Shown: in pieces, positions 17,011 to 29,146 of the stretch
Position numbering within the stretch: position 1 is the stretch's first letter
Layout of the letters: every line of letters starts with the position of its first letter
Assembly: GCA_934045075.1 (NCBI GenBank)
Contig: OW203738.1
Span: 930,001-994,000 of the forward strand
DNA length: 64,000 nucleotides
Source of the DNA: Yponomeuta sedellus
Lineage: Eukaryota; Arthropoda; Insecta; Lepidoptera; Yponomeutidae
Direction of reading: 5' to 3'
Position numbers and translations under genes: made by a program
Notes under the pieces: model-generated
Database searches by the model: none
What the model was told of the DNA's origin: nothing
The model's input: the letters and a program-made list of their open reading frames with translations, nothing else

Positions 17011-17592
17011 CCCTAGACACCTAACCTTCTCACATAGCTCATTATACCTAACCATTCGTCAATTCGACGACCATTTTTTGAAGTGTTAAGTTTTAAATAA
17101 AAATTTGTTGTTTTTGGTACGTTTATTGCACTGAGATTTCAAGCATACTTTATATTGTTTAATAAAATAATTTGTTGTTATTTATCACATACTCTTACTT
17201 ATTTTCCTTTCTGTTTAAAATGGCACGCGTTTCTACAGATAAAACCCGACATTATTATGAAAAATTTAATTACAACCGAAATTTAAAAAAGTAGTTGATT
17301 ATTTTAAGGGAAAACTTAAACTGTAGACATTAGAAAAAGAAAAATGTTCTTTTTTACGCCCATTCAGTACAAAAATAAAATTTATATTCGCGACAAATTG
17401 CGATTTTGTACGTATTTTTGTAAAATTTCGAAAAAACATGGTACTTGGCAGCCGGAATTTATTGCCTCTCGCCAACCCGCGACGAACACCGAGTTGACAA
17501 GAGACACCACGGTTATCCGCACACGCACCAAAAAGATACAACAATTTTTCTGTCGCGTATTCGTCGAAACGACGAAGGTTAGGTGTCTAGGG
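17011..17592. mobile_element. piggyBac-type non-autonomous element (582 bp)
   Basis: Perfect 19-bp terminal inverted repeats CCCTAGACACCTAACCTTC (17011-17029) and complement (17574-17592), flanked on both sides by TTAA (17007-17010 and 17593-17596). CCCTAGA ends and TTAA duplications are diagnostic of the piggyBac superfamily. No transposase frame inside. Confidence 0.9.
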
Positions 17593-17639
17593 TTAACTAC
17601 AAAGTCAATACAAATGTACTTAGCTTACAAAACCTCAAT

Positions 17640-19629
17640 TTAGAAATTCTTATTTAGCAAATTTTAATTCGGTACTTTAACCATTAAGTCAACTTATTTT
17701 TTTTTAGATTCATCTAATATTATATTTGTTTGCAACTTGCCCCCGTGCCACTCGGTAGGGACATAATGGGTTCATGATGATGATGATATTTATTTACTTT
17801 CACATTGTGGACGAAACATTTGTGAATAAGTTTGTATCCAGGTTATAATGTATTAAATGCATGTTATTGGTAGACATTGTGTAAATACATTGCGTAAGTT
17901 ATTTAAGACAGAAACCAAAATACGTTTAGCAAAATTAGACTTTGAATCGGGTCTTCTACGGCTGCCCCCAGTATTATTCTAAGAGCAGCATTGTTGCCTA
18001 TTTCCACCATATTTACAATCGTTCTTGGCACCCTACTCATATATTTATGAGTAGCGGCATACTTTGCAATTTAAATATTTTATGAAGCCACGAACCTGTG
18101 TGGGTCCAGTGAGTAACACTGGGAGAGTTGACAGCTACTAGGTTTAATATTCTGTTGCTGCAAATTCGCCTGTAACATATCTGAGTACTGGCCCTATATT
18201 AAAGTCAAAGTTGTTTACAAAACGATGTTTACAGAATTAACGTCAAAGTTGTTAGTTTCACAAAGTTATTTTATTTTATTATAATAGGAAAACTTACACC
18301 TATGAACAAAACACATTGCGATTGAAATAATGACTGAGAGCCAATTACAAGTCTTCACTTCATGAACAGGTTTGGATGTTTGTCACTCAATCACGCAATA
18401 CCGGTTAAACGGATTTATACAGTGATATATATCTGCCTGAAGTGGCGAGTACAGTCAATTATTGTGGGTAGTCACTTTTTCGCAGTTTTTCGCAGCTGCC
18501 GACACACAACGCTGCCGAAACGTCCGAAAATAATGTGATTACGTTTTACCTAATAAATAATCACGATTTGACCCGTTTAATAAATGACTATAAACGGATT
18601 TACACAAAATTTGGCGTGTATTCTTTCATACACATACATTGTAAGCCCGAGCTGACGTCGATTGAGAGATTATCCTCAGATAGTCCGTTTACGACGACGC
18701 AGCACTAAGGCGCTTGACTCTATATTTTCCAGCTGCATCCCAGATCTTAAAGATAACTCCTAACTTGACGTTGCCGCCGCCGAGCCAGCTTTCAACTATA
18801 AGTCTTATGTCCTTTATGGTGCGCGAGAACTCGAGTTACACAGAGTAAATGGTAACAGAACGTTCTCTTGGATATTTTCAAATTTAGTTAAAAGGCCGCC
18901 GTCTCTGACGTCCACAAACCACCTGGTGGGCCACGGTAGCAAAGAACTGGCGAGCCCAGTTGAGCGAGCGGACAACCCAGGACAGAAAATTCTGGAGCAA
19001 GAGAACAAGGAGAGCCGACCCCATGATTGTGGCAAGTAACAGACCCTAGCAGACCTCTCCCTACCCCGCCGGGATAAAGGCGTAATTTTCATAATATTTA
19101 TGGTTTCAAAGTTACCTTAAAATCCTTGATTTATAAAAGAAATGTCACGAAATTTTTCACAGATTTCCGTGCCGCATCGATCTTTCTGTGGTACCTTCTT
19201 TGCATCTTATGTCCTTTATGGAGCGGCAGAACTTGAGAGGATTTGCTCAAGGCGCCTCTGCAAACCGACCGAGGACTTACCTCGCAACGTACGCGGCAAA
19301 ACTATCCCCTAAGACAAGGAGTTAGGGTTTGTTCCAGCTTAGAGATCCTAGTGGTGTGAAGGAATCCTTCGGTGCAGATGTTGTGACTCATAAAGTCAGT
19401 AGGTTGCTATGTTGCATGACTTAAAGGGCATGTTATACAAAAGCTCTAAAAGAGTCCTATGGTAGCCACACAATATCACAGGGCTCTCCTTAAGGTTGTG
19501 AAGTACTTGAAACTTGTATTTATTTAGCTTTAACCCGCGATTAAGCTGGCGTTAGAAACTATCGCACGGGAACACATTCCCGAAATATCAAGGAATCTTT
19601 GTCTCAATTTCTATATTACCATATTTTTC
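17640..19629. other. Non-coding, low repeat recognition
   Basis: A LINE-tail-like GGGACATAATGGGTTCATGA with TGA repeats at about 17,757-17,790. A region with ATAAACGGATTTA at both ends (about 18,410-18,608), containing GCCGAAACGTCC, resembles the foldback at 63.6 kb. No gene found. Confidence 0.4.
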
Positions 19630-19630
19630 A

Positions 19631-19860
19631 GAGCGCGAGCCTTACTTTGTAAGGCACGTTAAGTCGATGGTGCCGGCTGTCATCAAATGGCAGTCGTTAA
19701 GCCATCTCAGGCCTTATGGGCGGCTTGATAACTTCTGACAGTAAAACCCACCACTGTCTCACAAACCTCCACCAACCCGGACTTGGCCCCCGTGGTGGAG
19801 TGTTGTCTTATTTACTAGAGACCCGTGCCCCAGCAGTGGTGACATACAAAGAGTTGATAC
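19631..19860 (+). repeat. 5S-derived SINE, 5'-truncated
   Basis: From the CTTTGTAAGGCACGTTAAG segment through GTGCCCCAGCAGTGGTGACA to the family tail; 5S-like core missing. Confidence 0.8.
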
Positions 19861-20133
19861 CACCTCGGATAGCCGTTGTTGTGGCAATAAATATAAAAAT
19901 AGGTACAAAAATAAATCAACGTCATGTCCACTTTTAAATGCAGACAGGACGAGTTTAAATAAATGCAACAGCCAAGAATCCCTAGTGACATTATGATCTG
20001 CATAAGTGCTGGCACAATACAAGAGTATAAGTTACATATGCGGTGCGAAGGGAGGCGACGCATGATATACGACGTGGTAAGCGCCACTGTAACATGATAA
20101 GCGAAGCCTTGGAGCCTTATTATACGGCCAACG

Positions 20134-20395
20134 TTGACGGCCTTGGTGGCGCCGCGGTTTGGCACGCTGACTGTAAAACCGAAGGTCTCGGTTTGATCCC
20201 CGGCCGGGTCAAACTAGAAAACTAACTTTTCTAGTTTGTCTCGGGTCTTGGATGTTATCTGTGTATTGTGTGTACCATTTATTGTATGAAATTTATCGTC
20301 CAGTCACCTGTAACACAAGTCGTTTATTTGTACTTAGTATGGGGCTAACGAAATCTGTGTAAAATGTCCATTAATATTTATTAATACGTTTATTT
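20134..20395 (+). repeat. tRNA-headed SINE family E
   Basis: Starts GGCCTTGGTGGCGCCGCGG, with B-box GGTTTGATCCC, then AAACTAGAAAACTAAC, CTTGGATGTTATCTGTG, and ends GGGCTAACGAAATCTGTGTA plus ATTTATTAATA. Confidence 0.8.
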
Positions 20396-20489
20396 ATAAG
20401 GTAGTGCCATGTTGTAAAGTTGCTGTATAGTTAGACTTTGAGCTCCTCAATGTGGATGTACCTTACCTCTTCAGTCGTGATTTTGAGAC

Positions 20490-20700
20490 CACATATTTTT
20501 ATCATTAATTTCGACCAGCTGTGCCCCGCGATGTTACCCGTGGTTTATCGATTTTTCCATGGGAATAACATATTTTCCCGGAAAAAACGTAGCTTATATG
20601 GTAATCCCGGGTGTCAGCTAACCATACCAAATTTTCGCTTCAGCCGCTTAGACGTGAAGAAATAACAAATATACACACAAACTTTCGCCTAATATTATTA
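20490..20700 (+). repeat. Degenerate insect LINE/SINE 3' region
   Basis: CCCCGCGATGTTACCCGTGG, GGGAATAACATATTTTCCCG and a terminal AATATACACACAAACTTTCG resemble the widespread 'cccgcggg...acaaactttcgc' insect repeat end. Another piece in reverse is at 63.28-63.42 kb. Confidence 0.5.
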
Positions 20701-21289
20701 TTAGTGTGATTTGATGGTGTGATGTCACGGAGGCCCGTGATATTGAAAATAATGATATTTTATCACCAAATCCAGAGAAATTCCAATCATTTAACTGTGA
20801 AATTCCATACTAATTTAATAGCTAGACGATTGGAAAGTTTTTCTTTACTGTTAACGCCACTGGTTGACTCCTACAATGACATCATTTCTCACGTTGTAAA
20901 TATATAGCACAATTGTTTGTTTCCTTTTAGTCATTCAGGTTTCTGTAACTCTGATTAATTTAGTCTGGTTAGATTTAGTTTTTCTAAGAATGTTTTATAG
21001 TGTCTAACCATAAAGTAGATTAATAGTAGTAAAATTAAATATCATATTATCGAACCTACAACCTATTTCTAATTACTTATAAAATTTAATGCATTTTAGC
21101 CGAAAACGACCAAACTTGGCGACTACAGTAAAATAAAATATAACGCGATTTTGCAAAAAAATTAACAGCACAAATATTTTTAGACCATTCAGCCTAGGAA
21201 CCAGTGCGAAAAGCCTAAAACCTTGATGAATTTTCTCCAATAACAACCTTAAGTAGCGGTCTCAAAGTCCTAGGTAATGTTTGCAAATT
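20701..21289. other. Non-coding, no recognised feature
   Basis: AT-rich, no gene or clear repeat. Confidence 0.4.
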
Positions 21290-21443
21290 AAAAACCTATT
21301 TATTGGCTAAAAATTCCACCCATACCGGGATTCGAACCCGCGACCTCTGGCTATCCGTGCCAGCGCTCTTTCCAACTGAGCTAATAGGCGACTTACCGGC
21401 ATCAGTGAAATTTCGAACCTCTAATATTCTCTGTATTACGTAA
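21290..21443 (-). repeat. tRNA-like SINE family A
   Basis: Reads in complement as the family: TACGTAATACAGAGAATATT flank, tRNA-like part with B-box GGGTTCGAATCCCGG, then TTTTTAGCC...AATAGGTTTTTA. Confidence 0.85.
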
Positions 21444-21689
21444 ATTAAACACAAACGACGTTTGTTTGCGAATCGCGTCTTGAGGCGCCATTTTGCCATC
21501 CATCGCACAAACTGCGTCCACAATTTGCAAGTTATCACCAAAATTTATCGGTGGCACCCGCCGCGCGCGCATGTAATACCGCTCACTCACAATTTATTCC
21601 AACAACGTGCCGGCGGAGTAGATCCTTCATTGCAGCAAAGACGAATGGCTTCAAGTAACCCGAAAGCTGGGCTGTAGTCTTCAACATGG

Positions 21690-21775
21690 CTGATAAACTT
21701 GTAACGGTGCAAACCTTTCACACCATTTTTATTTCTTTTTCTATCTATCATATTCAAATATTTAAATTACGTCGC
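21690..21775 (-). repeat. Short repeat with 'GGTTTGCACCGTTAC' end
   Basis: Same sequence in other orientation at 52.94-53.01 kb and 56.40-56.47 kb (AGAAATAAAAATGGTG, then AGAGGTTTGCACCGTTAC). Confidence 0.55.
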
Positions 21776-22014
21776 ACATTTTTCGATTTCCCTAATTTTT
21801 CATCATTACAACTTTAGGTACCTTTCGACCAGATCTGATTATATTACCTGCTTGTCCGTTTTTATCCAGTTTTTCTGTTTTATTATAAAATATACTAATA
21901 ATCTACAAATAAAGCCACAATTGAAGTCGTTCCAGTGTTTATTATATTTATAAAAGTTATACTACATTGCAAACTTAATCTAAGACGTGCATACGGAAAC
22001 TAGGAATTTATATA

Positions 22015-22256
22015 CTTAGGCGTTTGGCCAGAGTGCTTAGAACGAGTTTGACAGATCCAATCGAATAACTTTACTACCGCGTTAATCGTGGATTGAGTAG
22101 TGGGTATGAGTAAGTTAACCGTTCGAATTGGCAAAACGCTGTCACAGTACAAATAGCACTCGCGTTCATTCGTGTTTGGCTGGTAAACGTGTTCACTTCT
22201 CAACGTAAATCATTACAACGCACTCAGCAATTTTAATATACATACTTGTCGCTAGG
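22015..22256. repeat. TIR MITE, copy lacking its right end
   Basis: Same body as the complete element at 38.68-38.96 kb (GACAGATCCAATCGAATAAC, GGCAAAACGCTGTCACAGTA, TACTTGTCGCTAG). The left end is mutated (GAGTGCTTAGAACGAG); the right TIR is missing. Confidence 0.75.
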
Positions 22257-22282
22257 CGGGCGGGCTTTCGGGCGGCTCGGGT

Positions 22283-22409
22283 TCTTCAGACAGGCAATGT
22301 AATGTATATTTAAAAAAAACTGTCAAATGTTTTCTCAGGCAGGCAGGCTGGCTGGCAGGCAGGCATGTAATGTATATTTCTAAAAAAAAATATCAAATGT
22401 TTTCTCTAA
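22283..22409 (+). repeat. Tandem duplication with CAGG-rich linkers
   Basis: Two copies of CAGGCA(A)TGTAATGTATATTT...TCAAATGTTTTCTC separated by GGCAGGCAGGCTGGCTGGCA. Confidence 0.7.
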
Positions 22410-22734
22410 GAAAAGGGAAAAAACCATTTAGAAAATCGACCACAGCAGGAACTTTAAACTAAGTATATCGTATGCTTATTAATTAAAACCTACGGTGTTA
22501 TTACTCCCAGCTATGCCCATGTACCGTTATATTGTTTAGAACCCCCGACATGAAGAAGGCTTGAAGGCAAACAATGTCAACTGAACATGAAGCCTGTAAG
22601 CTGGACTGCGGGGGTCTACTCAAAAACTTAAAGTCTAACCAGTATTTCCTTACACGGGCTGGTTACACAGTTCTAAGTATGGATCAAACTGAAAGCTCAG
22701 TGGTTTTAAAGTTTTTCTTTCCATTTTAACGCAT

Positions 22735-22939
22735 AACACACACATAACACAACATAACATTTACATACATTGCTTCTAGCTCCACACTGGGATACCCTAT
22801 GTCGTGGGAACCAGAAAAGACACGACATCACAAACATGTAAAGATCCAAGACCTAAGGTTTTTTTTGTCCTCAGCCGAGGTTAGAACATGGGACCTCTTG
22901 CATGGTAGGCAGATGCGCTACCGCTGCGCCACAGAGGAC
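22735..22939 (-). repeat. tRNA-headed SINE family F
   Basis: Complement begins GTCCTCTGTGGCGCAGCGGT (A box) with a degenerate B box, followed by ACCTTAGGTCTTGGATC and CACGACATAGGGTATCCC. Better copy at 36.2 kb. Confidence 0.75.
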
Positions 22940-23207
22940 GTCAAATTTTTATGATTAATAGAACTAATACTTGTTTTTTTATTACATAGTGAGTCGCAAA
23001 AGTGTGAAAAACCCCGGTTTCTGCTTTCCTTTCCAGATTGTAGGCGTGTATCTACGTCATTTATGTAATATGTTGCTGGTTTCCCTGCCTATGGTTAACC
23101 CATCCTCGCCCACGAATCTGAAACTGCCACTGCTTGTCTTGCCTTGCAGAATGCCTCCTTATAATGTGGATTTCGACGTCACCAGTAAAAACTCCTTCTT
23201 CCTTTTC

Positions 23208-23390
23208 TTCAGGCTATATTTGTCCACTGCTGGACATAACCCTCCCCTAATGAGTGTCATAGCGCCCTGTCTTCAGCTTGCCGCATCCAGCATCAGCCGG
23301 CAGTTTTTCGCTGATCGTCATCCCACCTGGTCGGAGGGCGTCCTACACTTAGTTTGCCAAGTCGCCGTCTCCACACCACAGTAGGCCCCC
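23208..23390 (-). pseudogene. RTE-like LINE C-terminal fragment
   Basis: In the minus strand: GRPPTRWDDDQRKTAG, then (after a stop) CWMRQAEDRA and SLGEGYVQQWTNIA, the usual LINE end, broken by stops. Its 3' end GGGGAGGGTTATGTCCAGCA is shared with family B. Confidence 0.8.
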
Positions 23391-23688
23391 TCCCGAGCTA
23401 GATCTGGTTTTATCCGGCTGAGTCTGGACCGAGTTACGAGGCAATATCGCCCGCACGGGGACTCCGCCACGGGAGGCGCTTGCGGCCCCGTGTTATGTTA
23501 TGGACGCTCGTAATTGCTAAGTAGGAGATTGTCGATGTAATGTGGTATAATTGAATCTGCGAGGAGTGAAGTTGTGAGAAGGGGTTTAAGTTGAAAGTTT
23601 GAGGAGTGGGCATATTGTTAATTAAATTATAATGAGCTGCGGCCTTTGTAATACGTATGTAATGAGATGATTTATGCAGCTATTAGTG

Positions 23689-24014
23689 AGTGGCACCGAG
23701 CTCTTGGAATCAATCACTTGGGTTAAGCAACAACAGGCACGGTCAGGTGCTGGATAGGTGACCGTCCCGTGACTACCGCTAGTGGCATTCTTCCGCACAA
23801 TTCCGTGCTCCGCATGGCACGTTAGTGCCAGCTGTCATTGACAGTCGTTAAGCTATGTCAGAGGCCTTGTGGGCGGGCCTTACTGTCAGAAGTTATCAAG
23901 CCACAGTAAGGCCCGCCAATATCTTACAATCAACCAAGCCGGGCTTGGACCCCGTGGTGCAATATAGCCTATGTGCATTGAATCAGCAGTGAGGATATAC
24001 AAAGTTTGATATCG
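23689..24014 (+). repeat. 5S-derived SINE, rearranged
   Basis: 5S-like core (GGTTAAGCAACAACAGGCAC, GGATAGGTGACCG) is present. The middle is inverted or duplicated (two GTAAGGCCCGCC/GGGCGGGCCTTAC segments) and the tail is decayed. Confidence 0.75.
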
Positions 24015-24440
24015 AAAACCGTCTAATAAATAACTGTATACGAGCATCGCGTGTCATTAAAAATACTACGAGTAAGTTGAAATAATAATGTAAGTTTTTA
24101 TTTCAAGACGAATGTGGTCGATTGGTAATTTTATTTTTGCAGTCATCAAAGGGTCCCGCAGCAAACCAAGCGGAATATTTGCCGGGGCAATAACACGCGT
24201 GTTTGTGTTTACAAAAAACCCTAGCAATAAATAATAAGGTGGGTAGTAAGATGAAACGCAAACGGCTTGCCCTCGGACCGCTTTGCGCATTCATTATTTA
24301 TATCTCGGCCCTATCTTCTTTACATACGCTTAGCCATAAGTTACTGCGTAAGGATACTATTAGATTAGATTAGAACATTGTTATGGACAGAAATTGTAAA
24401 GCTGTCAAAAAATAAAGACTAAAAACACTAAACATACGTT
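24015..24440. other. Non-coding, no recognised feature
   Basis: AT-rich; short minus frames without similarity. Confidence 0.4.
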
Positions 24441-24700
24441 GTATGGAATCAGGCGTTAGGTACTTTGCGAAAATCCATAATAGCATTTAAATGAGAATTT
24501 TACTTTGCTCAATTCCGCCAAAAAACCCAAAAAAACCATGCGGTTAGTGCGGAATGCGTCACCATTGCTGTCAGTGGAGGTGTGTTCGTGTCTTGCTTCT
24601 GCTTGAAAAAGTGGGAGGGAGGGCGGTGCATTAACTAACCGCATGGTGCTTGTGGGATTTTCGGCGGAATTCAGCAAAGTAATTTTCACATTATAATGCT
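24441..24700. repeat. Foldback family copy, short
   Basis: Left arm GAATCAGGCGTTAGGTACTT...TTTACTTTGCTCAATTCCGC and right arm GGCGGAATTCAGCAAAGTAA; inner GTGTTCGTGTCTTGCTTCTG as at 13.6 and 47.6 kb. Confidence 0.7.
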
Positions 24701-24879
24701 AATAAACATGTTTTATTTTCTCAAATGAGAGTTTCTTACCTCGAAATGAAAAGCGGAACCTTTATAGGAGCGCCTGGCTGTCTGTCTGTCAAGACCCTTT
24801 ATCTCGAAAACTGGATCGCGAGGTATCGAGTTCAACTTCCTACTTTTAAAAGAATAGACTTTGCATGTTGTTGATTGTC

Positions 24880-25062
24880 GTCGTCAGGCTATTATACTAG
24901 TCCACTGCTGGACATAGCTCTCCCCTAAAGAGCGCCACGTTGTGCTATCATAGCATGAAAAGCATGCGGGTTGGGGATCGCAGTTCGGTATAATTGTACT
25001 GCAGGGGGCACTGCTGCCCACCCCCCGGTTTGTGTCCCTTAGTCGCCTTTTACGACACAGTT
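24880..25062 (-). repeat. Repeat family B
   Basis: AGGCTATTATACTAGTCCAC (tail) through GCAGGGGGCACTGCTGCCC to GTCGCCTTTTACGACAC. Confidence 0.8.
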
Positions 25063-26189
25063 GTTGATTGTACTAGTAAGATTTCAGACTAGATAGGTAC
25101 CTACTCTGGTGGTACTCTCTCACCCTAGATTTCACGAGTGCCTACATGAAAAACTTAAGTAGCCTGTTTTAATGTCTCTTTCCTATGTCTGATTCATTGA
25201 CACCTAAACAAAACGTTACAATTCCCTCCAAATAATTCAAACTTGAGTAGACGGCTACGATGATCAGCTATTATAAAGAAGTACTGTTATTAGTAGTTTC
25301 TAGTACTTTCTAATAGAATTACGTATATAAGGAAGCATCTACCACAAGAAGAACTCAAAACTCAATGGGTAAAAACAATCCACTTTTCTACGAAATTTTC
25401 TAAACAAGAGGAAAAATAATGCAGTCTACTATACGGTTATAGTGCGGGAGCCTGTCTGTTTTAATAAAGGAGATAATTCTAACGCAGGATGCAGCTTACA
25501 TTGCTTCACGCAACAACCATCTTTATCCCAAAGGTCGTGGATGTACTTTTCTGTGGCAAACGAGGCTGGTCCATTTCTAGATAAGTTGAAGTGTAAATAT
25601 CGAAAAGCATTATTGCCAGATGTGTAACGAGATGGACTTATACAACAGAACTTACGCAGTCTATATACAATTACATTGAATTGCAATCATGAAATCTTAT
25701 CGTATTATAGGTGGCAATTGATGTATTTGTTTTAAGATGACTTTCGAAAAGATGGTCAGAGTGGAGTTTTTTTCCCCGCTGCCTTTTTCTCCACTACAAT
25801 ACGGCCCGAAGGCAGCGGCTTACAATTTACTTTGTACAATGACATACAGCAAAGAGAATGTAAATTTTTTTGCAATGAAATAAATTGAATTGAATAGAAT
25901 TGCGTAACATAGTCTTTCTCTCAGAAACAGAGAGTATGTGAGTACGGATCCCACGATTTCAAGCGCTGAGGTCAGACGCCTAAAATCTACAGGTTTCCTC
26001 ACGATGACATGTCGCTTAGATTTTTCTGTTTCTAGTGATACCACCAAAAACTGTCCACGCGTAGGATATCAGCTTATGACGTACTTCCATGCATGAAGTA
26101 CTTGTAGACTCTAATTATTATTTCTTTGTTTTAATTATTATAATTAAAGCAGTCTAAATCAGAATATAGCTGAATATAGCTGCTGTGTG
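25063..26189. other. Non-coding, no recognised feature
   Basis: Short overlapping frames of 61-85 codons on both strands at 25.43-25.69 kb have no recognisable domain. A SINE-like CCTCACGATGACATGTCGCT at about 25,995. Confidence 0.35.
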
Positions 26190-26400
26190 GTAACGGCCTA
26201 GAGAATAGCACCAACCCAATTCTTCCCGCGGGTATCGTAAAAGGCGACTAAGGGACACAAACCGGAGGGTGGGCAGCAGCGCCCCCTGCAGAACAATTCC
26301 ACCGAACTGCGATCCCCAACCGGCATGCCTATATAAAAGGCCTCTCTCTCTCTGTCTCTGAGAGAAGGCCTGTGCCCTGCAGTGGGAAGTTTGTAGGCTA
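26190..26400 (+). repeat. Repeat family B joined to another LINE tail
   Basis: Family B up to CAACCGGCATGCC, then GAGAGAAGGCCTGTGCCCTG and CAGTGGGAAGTTTGTAGGCT, a different LINE 3' tail. Confidence 0.7.
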
Positions 26401-26425
26401 CATAATAAAAATATGTATAAATCCG

Positions 26426-26698
26426 CCAATCGTATTGTAGTATGTTGTTGTTTAAGTATCACATGTAATTTCTTGTGTTTCAAAGAAGAATATTTTTTAT
26501 CGACCTGTAAAACGAACTTGATTTTTTTTAATACAATGCCCAATAGCGCTCATAATTCCAATTGTATTGTAATTTGTTATTGTTTAAGTATCGTTTAAGT
26601 TTAAGTATTATGTAATTTCTTGACTACGAGAACATACAATGAAGAATAAACGAACTTGATTTTTTAACACAATGCCCAATAGCGCTTATAATTCAGAA
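26426..26698 (+). repeat. Tandem duplication, unit about 135-140 bp
   Basis: Two units each ending AACACAATGCCCAATAGCGC-like followed by TCATAATTC/TTATAATTC; both contain TGTTGTTTAAGTATC-like and AAACGAACTTGATTTTTT. Confidence 0.75.
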
Positions 26699-27107
26699 AG
26701 TGACATAGATTTTTTCAAACTTCAGCTAAGTCAAATAAACAAAAAATAAAAAAAACATAACCATGGATTCATCGCAAACTTATCCTCACTGCAGAGATTT
26801 TTATTTTGGTGGTTATAAATTCGATTTCCGGGTAATCATAGAATATAATTAAATTGCGATTCGGTTTCATGCAGATTCGTTTGTTTAATCTAACCCGCAT
26901 AATCCTCTAATCGAAACTGTATTGGGTTTGTACTGAACCAGTCCAAACGGAGAAGATTAAAATTTGTCCAGTAGGTATGACGCTGTGAGAAGTGGATTTG
27001 TAGTAATGTCCAGTTTGTTCCCCCCATAATCTATTAATTGTGAAACTAACAGCTTAGCCCTTCATTAAATAAACATATTGTTTTTACAGTCAGTAAAATT
27101 ATTTTAA

Positions 27108-27435
27108 TCAATCATTCGAGTTAAGCAACAACAGGCGCGGTCAGGTGCGGGATGGGTGACCTTCCCGTTACTACCGCTAGTGGTATTTTTCCGAGCGCTT
27201 CCGTGCTTTGCAAGCTACGTTAAGCCGTGGGTGCCGGCTGTCATGTAGTGGCAGTCGTTAAGGCATGTCAGAGGCCTTATGGGCGGCCTTGATAACTTCT
27301 GACAGTAAGAGCCGCCACTGTCTTACAGCCCTCCACCAACCCGGACCTGGCCCCCGTGGTGGAGTATAGACTTACCTTCCTGCAACGCATGAAGAGACCC
27401 GTGCCCTAGCAGTGGGGATATACAGGGTTGAAATC
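27108..27435 (+). repeat. 5S-derived SINE, well-preserved core
   Basis: GAGTTAAGCAACAACAGGCG and GCGGGATGGGTGACC align with the box A to box C region of 5S rRNA. Complete to the CAGTGGGGATATACAGGGTT tail. Confidence 0.9.
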
Positions 27436-28167
27436 GAAAATTCTTTTGACATTGGCTTTGACTTTATCTACGAACATGTAATTTCCAATGGGATTGAATT
27501 CTCCAAGTTCTTAATTTAAAAAATATCGGGAGCTCGATAAGTGCAAGCTATGGTCTCTGCCTACCTCTAGTATACAGGCGTGAGCTTATGTATATGTGTA
27601 ATTTTTAACCATCTGCTATCGGTCAACCACAGCAGTACCTTCCTCAGAACTCTTCTATGCTCTAATCTTACTGAATAATTCAAGTGATGACCCCCAATGG
27701 GGAACTTGCATCATATTAAGATTGAGGTGGAATTGCTGTACCACAGACCAAACACAAGATTTTATAAAATTAAACCATAAAACCCCTTTTATTTTTTCTT
27801 ATTCTAACAATCAAATTACTTTAATAATAAGAAACATATTGGATATAGTTTTTTATCGGACGTTGAACTCTACACATTTACTAAAAGGATTTTAATGCAT
27901 AAAAACATAATTTTCCGATGTATTTACTTCGAATTTTAATAATGCTAAACGCTCCATACATAATATTATTATATTAATAATAGTTTATTGCACCATAAAG
28001 TCGTAAAATGCAGTAAACTTAATGCCATAAGTATTTTCTACCAGTCAACCGCAGGAGTTAAAACGAAAATTTGGCAGGCATGCAAAAAAAGGAAAAAGAA
28101 AACCTTACAAATTGATTATATATTTTAATTATATCATCTACGAAAGATTATTTAAACAGCAACCGCG
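27436..28167. other. Non-coding, no recognised feature
   Basis: AT-rich, no gene seen. Confidence 0.4.
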
Positions 28168-28485
28168 TCAGTTAGATACTTGCTTTTGGCACTTGCGCTG
28201 ATGGCTAACAAGGCCTATACGAGAGCGACAACGCCGGTCGCAACGTCCGCAAACAAATTGTGTTCCCGGTGATGTTAGAGGTTGTGCCATTCGTTGGTGA
28301 CGTAGATGGCGCTTTTGGGAGAGCAGATCGAACCAGGCATTGTCATGCGCGACCACCCCATCAGATAATCTTTTCCTCCAACTATCACGGTCACCAGAAA
28401 CTTTTTCCCAGGTGTTCGGGGCAATGTTAAAAGACACCATATCGCGTTTAGCGTTTTTAATTATATACTTACACATATAATACAC
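28168..28485 (-). pseudogene. LINE ORF2 C-terminal fragment with zinc-finger-like end
   Basis: The minus frame of 105 codons reads WEKVSGDRDSWRKRLSDGV and ends CGRCDRRCRSRIGLVSHQRK-C, the C2H2-like tail found in some non-LTR reverse transcriptases of invertebrates. The RT domain is absent; the fragment is 5'-truncated but open. Confidence 0.75.
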
Positions 28486-29146
28486 TAAACATAAATATTA
28501 AAATATATATTAAATAAATATACATATGACATGTACACACTTTAAGAAACAAGGAATACCATGTAAATTACTAAACATATGAAATCTAAATATAATGAAT
28601 AGAATTATAAAGTGTTACGTTCAAATTGTGACGTCATGCTTTGAGTCCGATTTGTATGGCGCGTTTTTGTACGTGACTAGAATGACTTTTTGACAGTTCA
28701 CTTATCGAAAAGTATTAGTCGTAGAGAAAAAAATAAAAATAATAGTCATTTCTTTCAGGCAAAGAGACCTATATACAAATAATTATTACAAATAACTAAA
28801 AACTTAACAATAAAGGAAACACAAATTAGGTACCTAAAGTCTCAAATTACTTGTGGTTCGCGCTCACGAACAACACATTTATTTATCTTTTAACCATCCA
28901 AGGCCATCCTTTCCAAGTGTAATAAAACGTTTTTTCGTGCAAGGCCCCCATTGTGTTTCATCGGTTAGTCTCCGTTGGTGGAATAGTGTGGCGGTGTAAA
29001 ATTTTAATTAGTTCTTTACAGAAGGGAGGACCTTCCAATTTGTCCTGAGGGTGGCTACGAAATAATTCATGCACAAAATGTGCTTTGCTCGTTTGCAATC
29101 GCAGCAGAAAACGTAAGATAAATTTATTATTATTATTATTAGGCGA
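28486..29146. other. Non-coding, no recognised feature
   Basis: AT-rich with an ATTATTATT tract at about 29,125-29,142. Confidence 0.4.

Noticed and set aside
25429..25686. Possible host exon with overlapping frames on both strands
   Set aside because: No recognisable protein, no convincing splice sites noticed; frames of this length are expected by chance.
27119..27175. Genuine 5S rRNA gene
   Set aside because: Only the internal promoter-like part matches; the 5' and 3' stem sequences are absent and the unit continues into a LINE-like tail.
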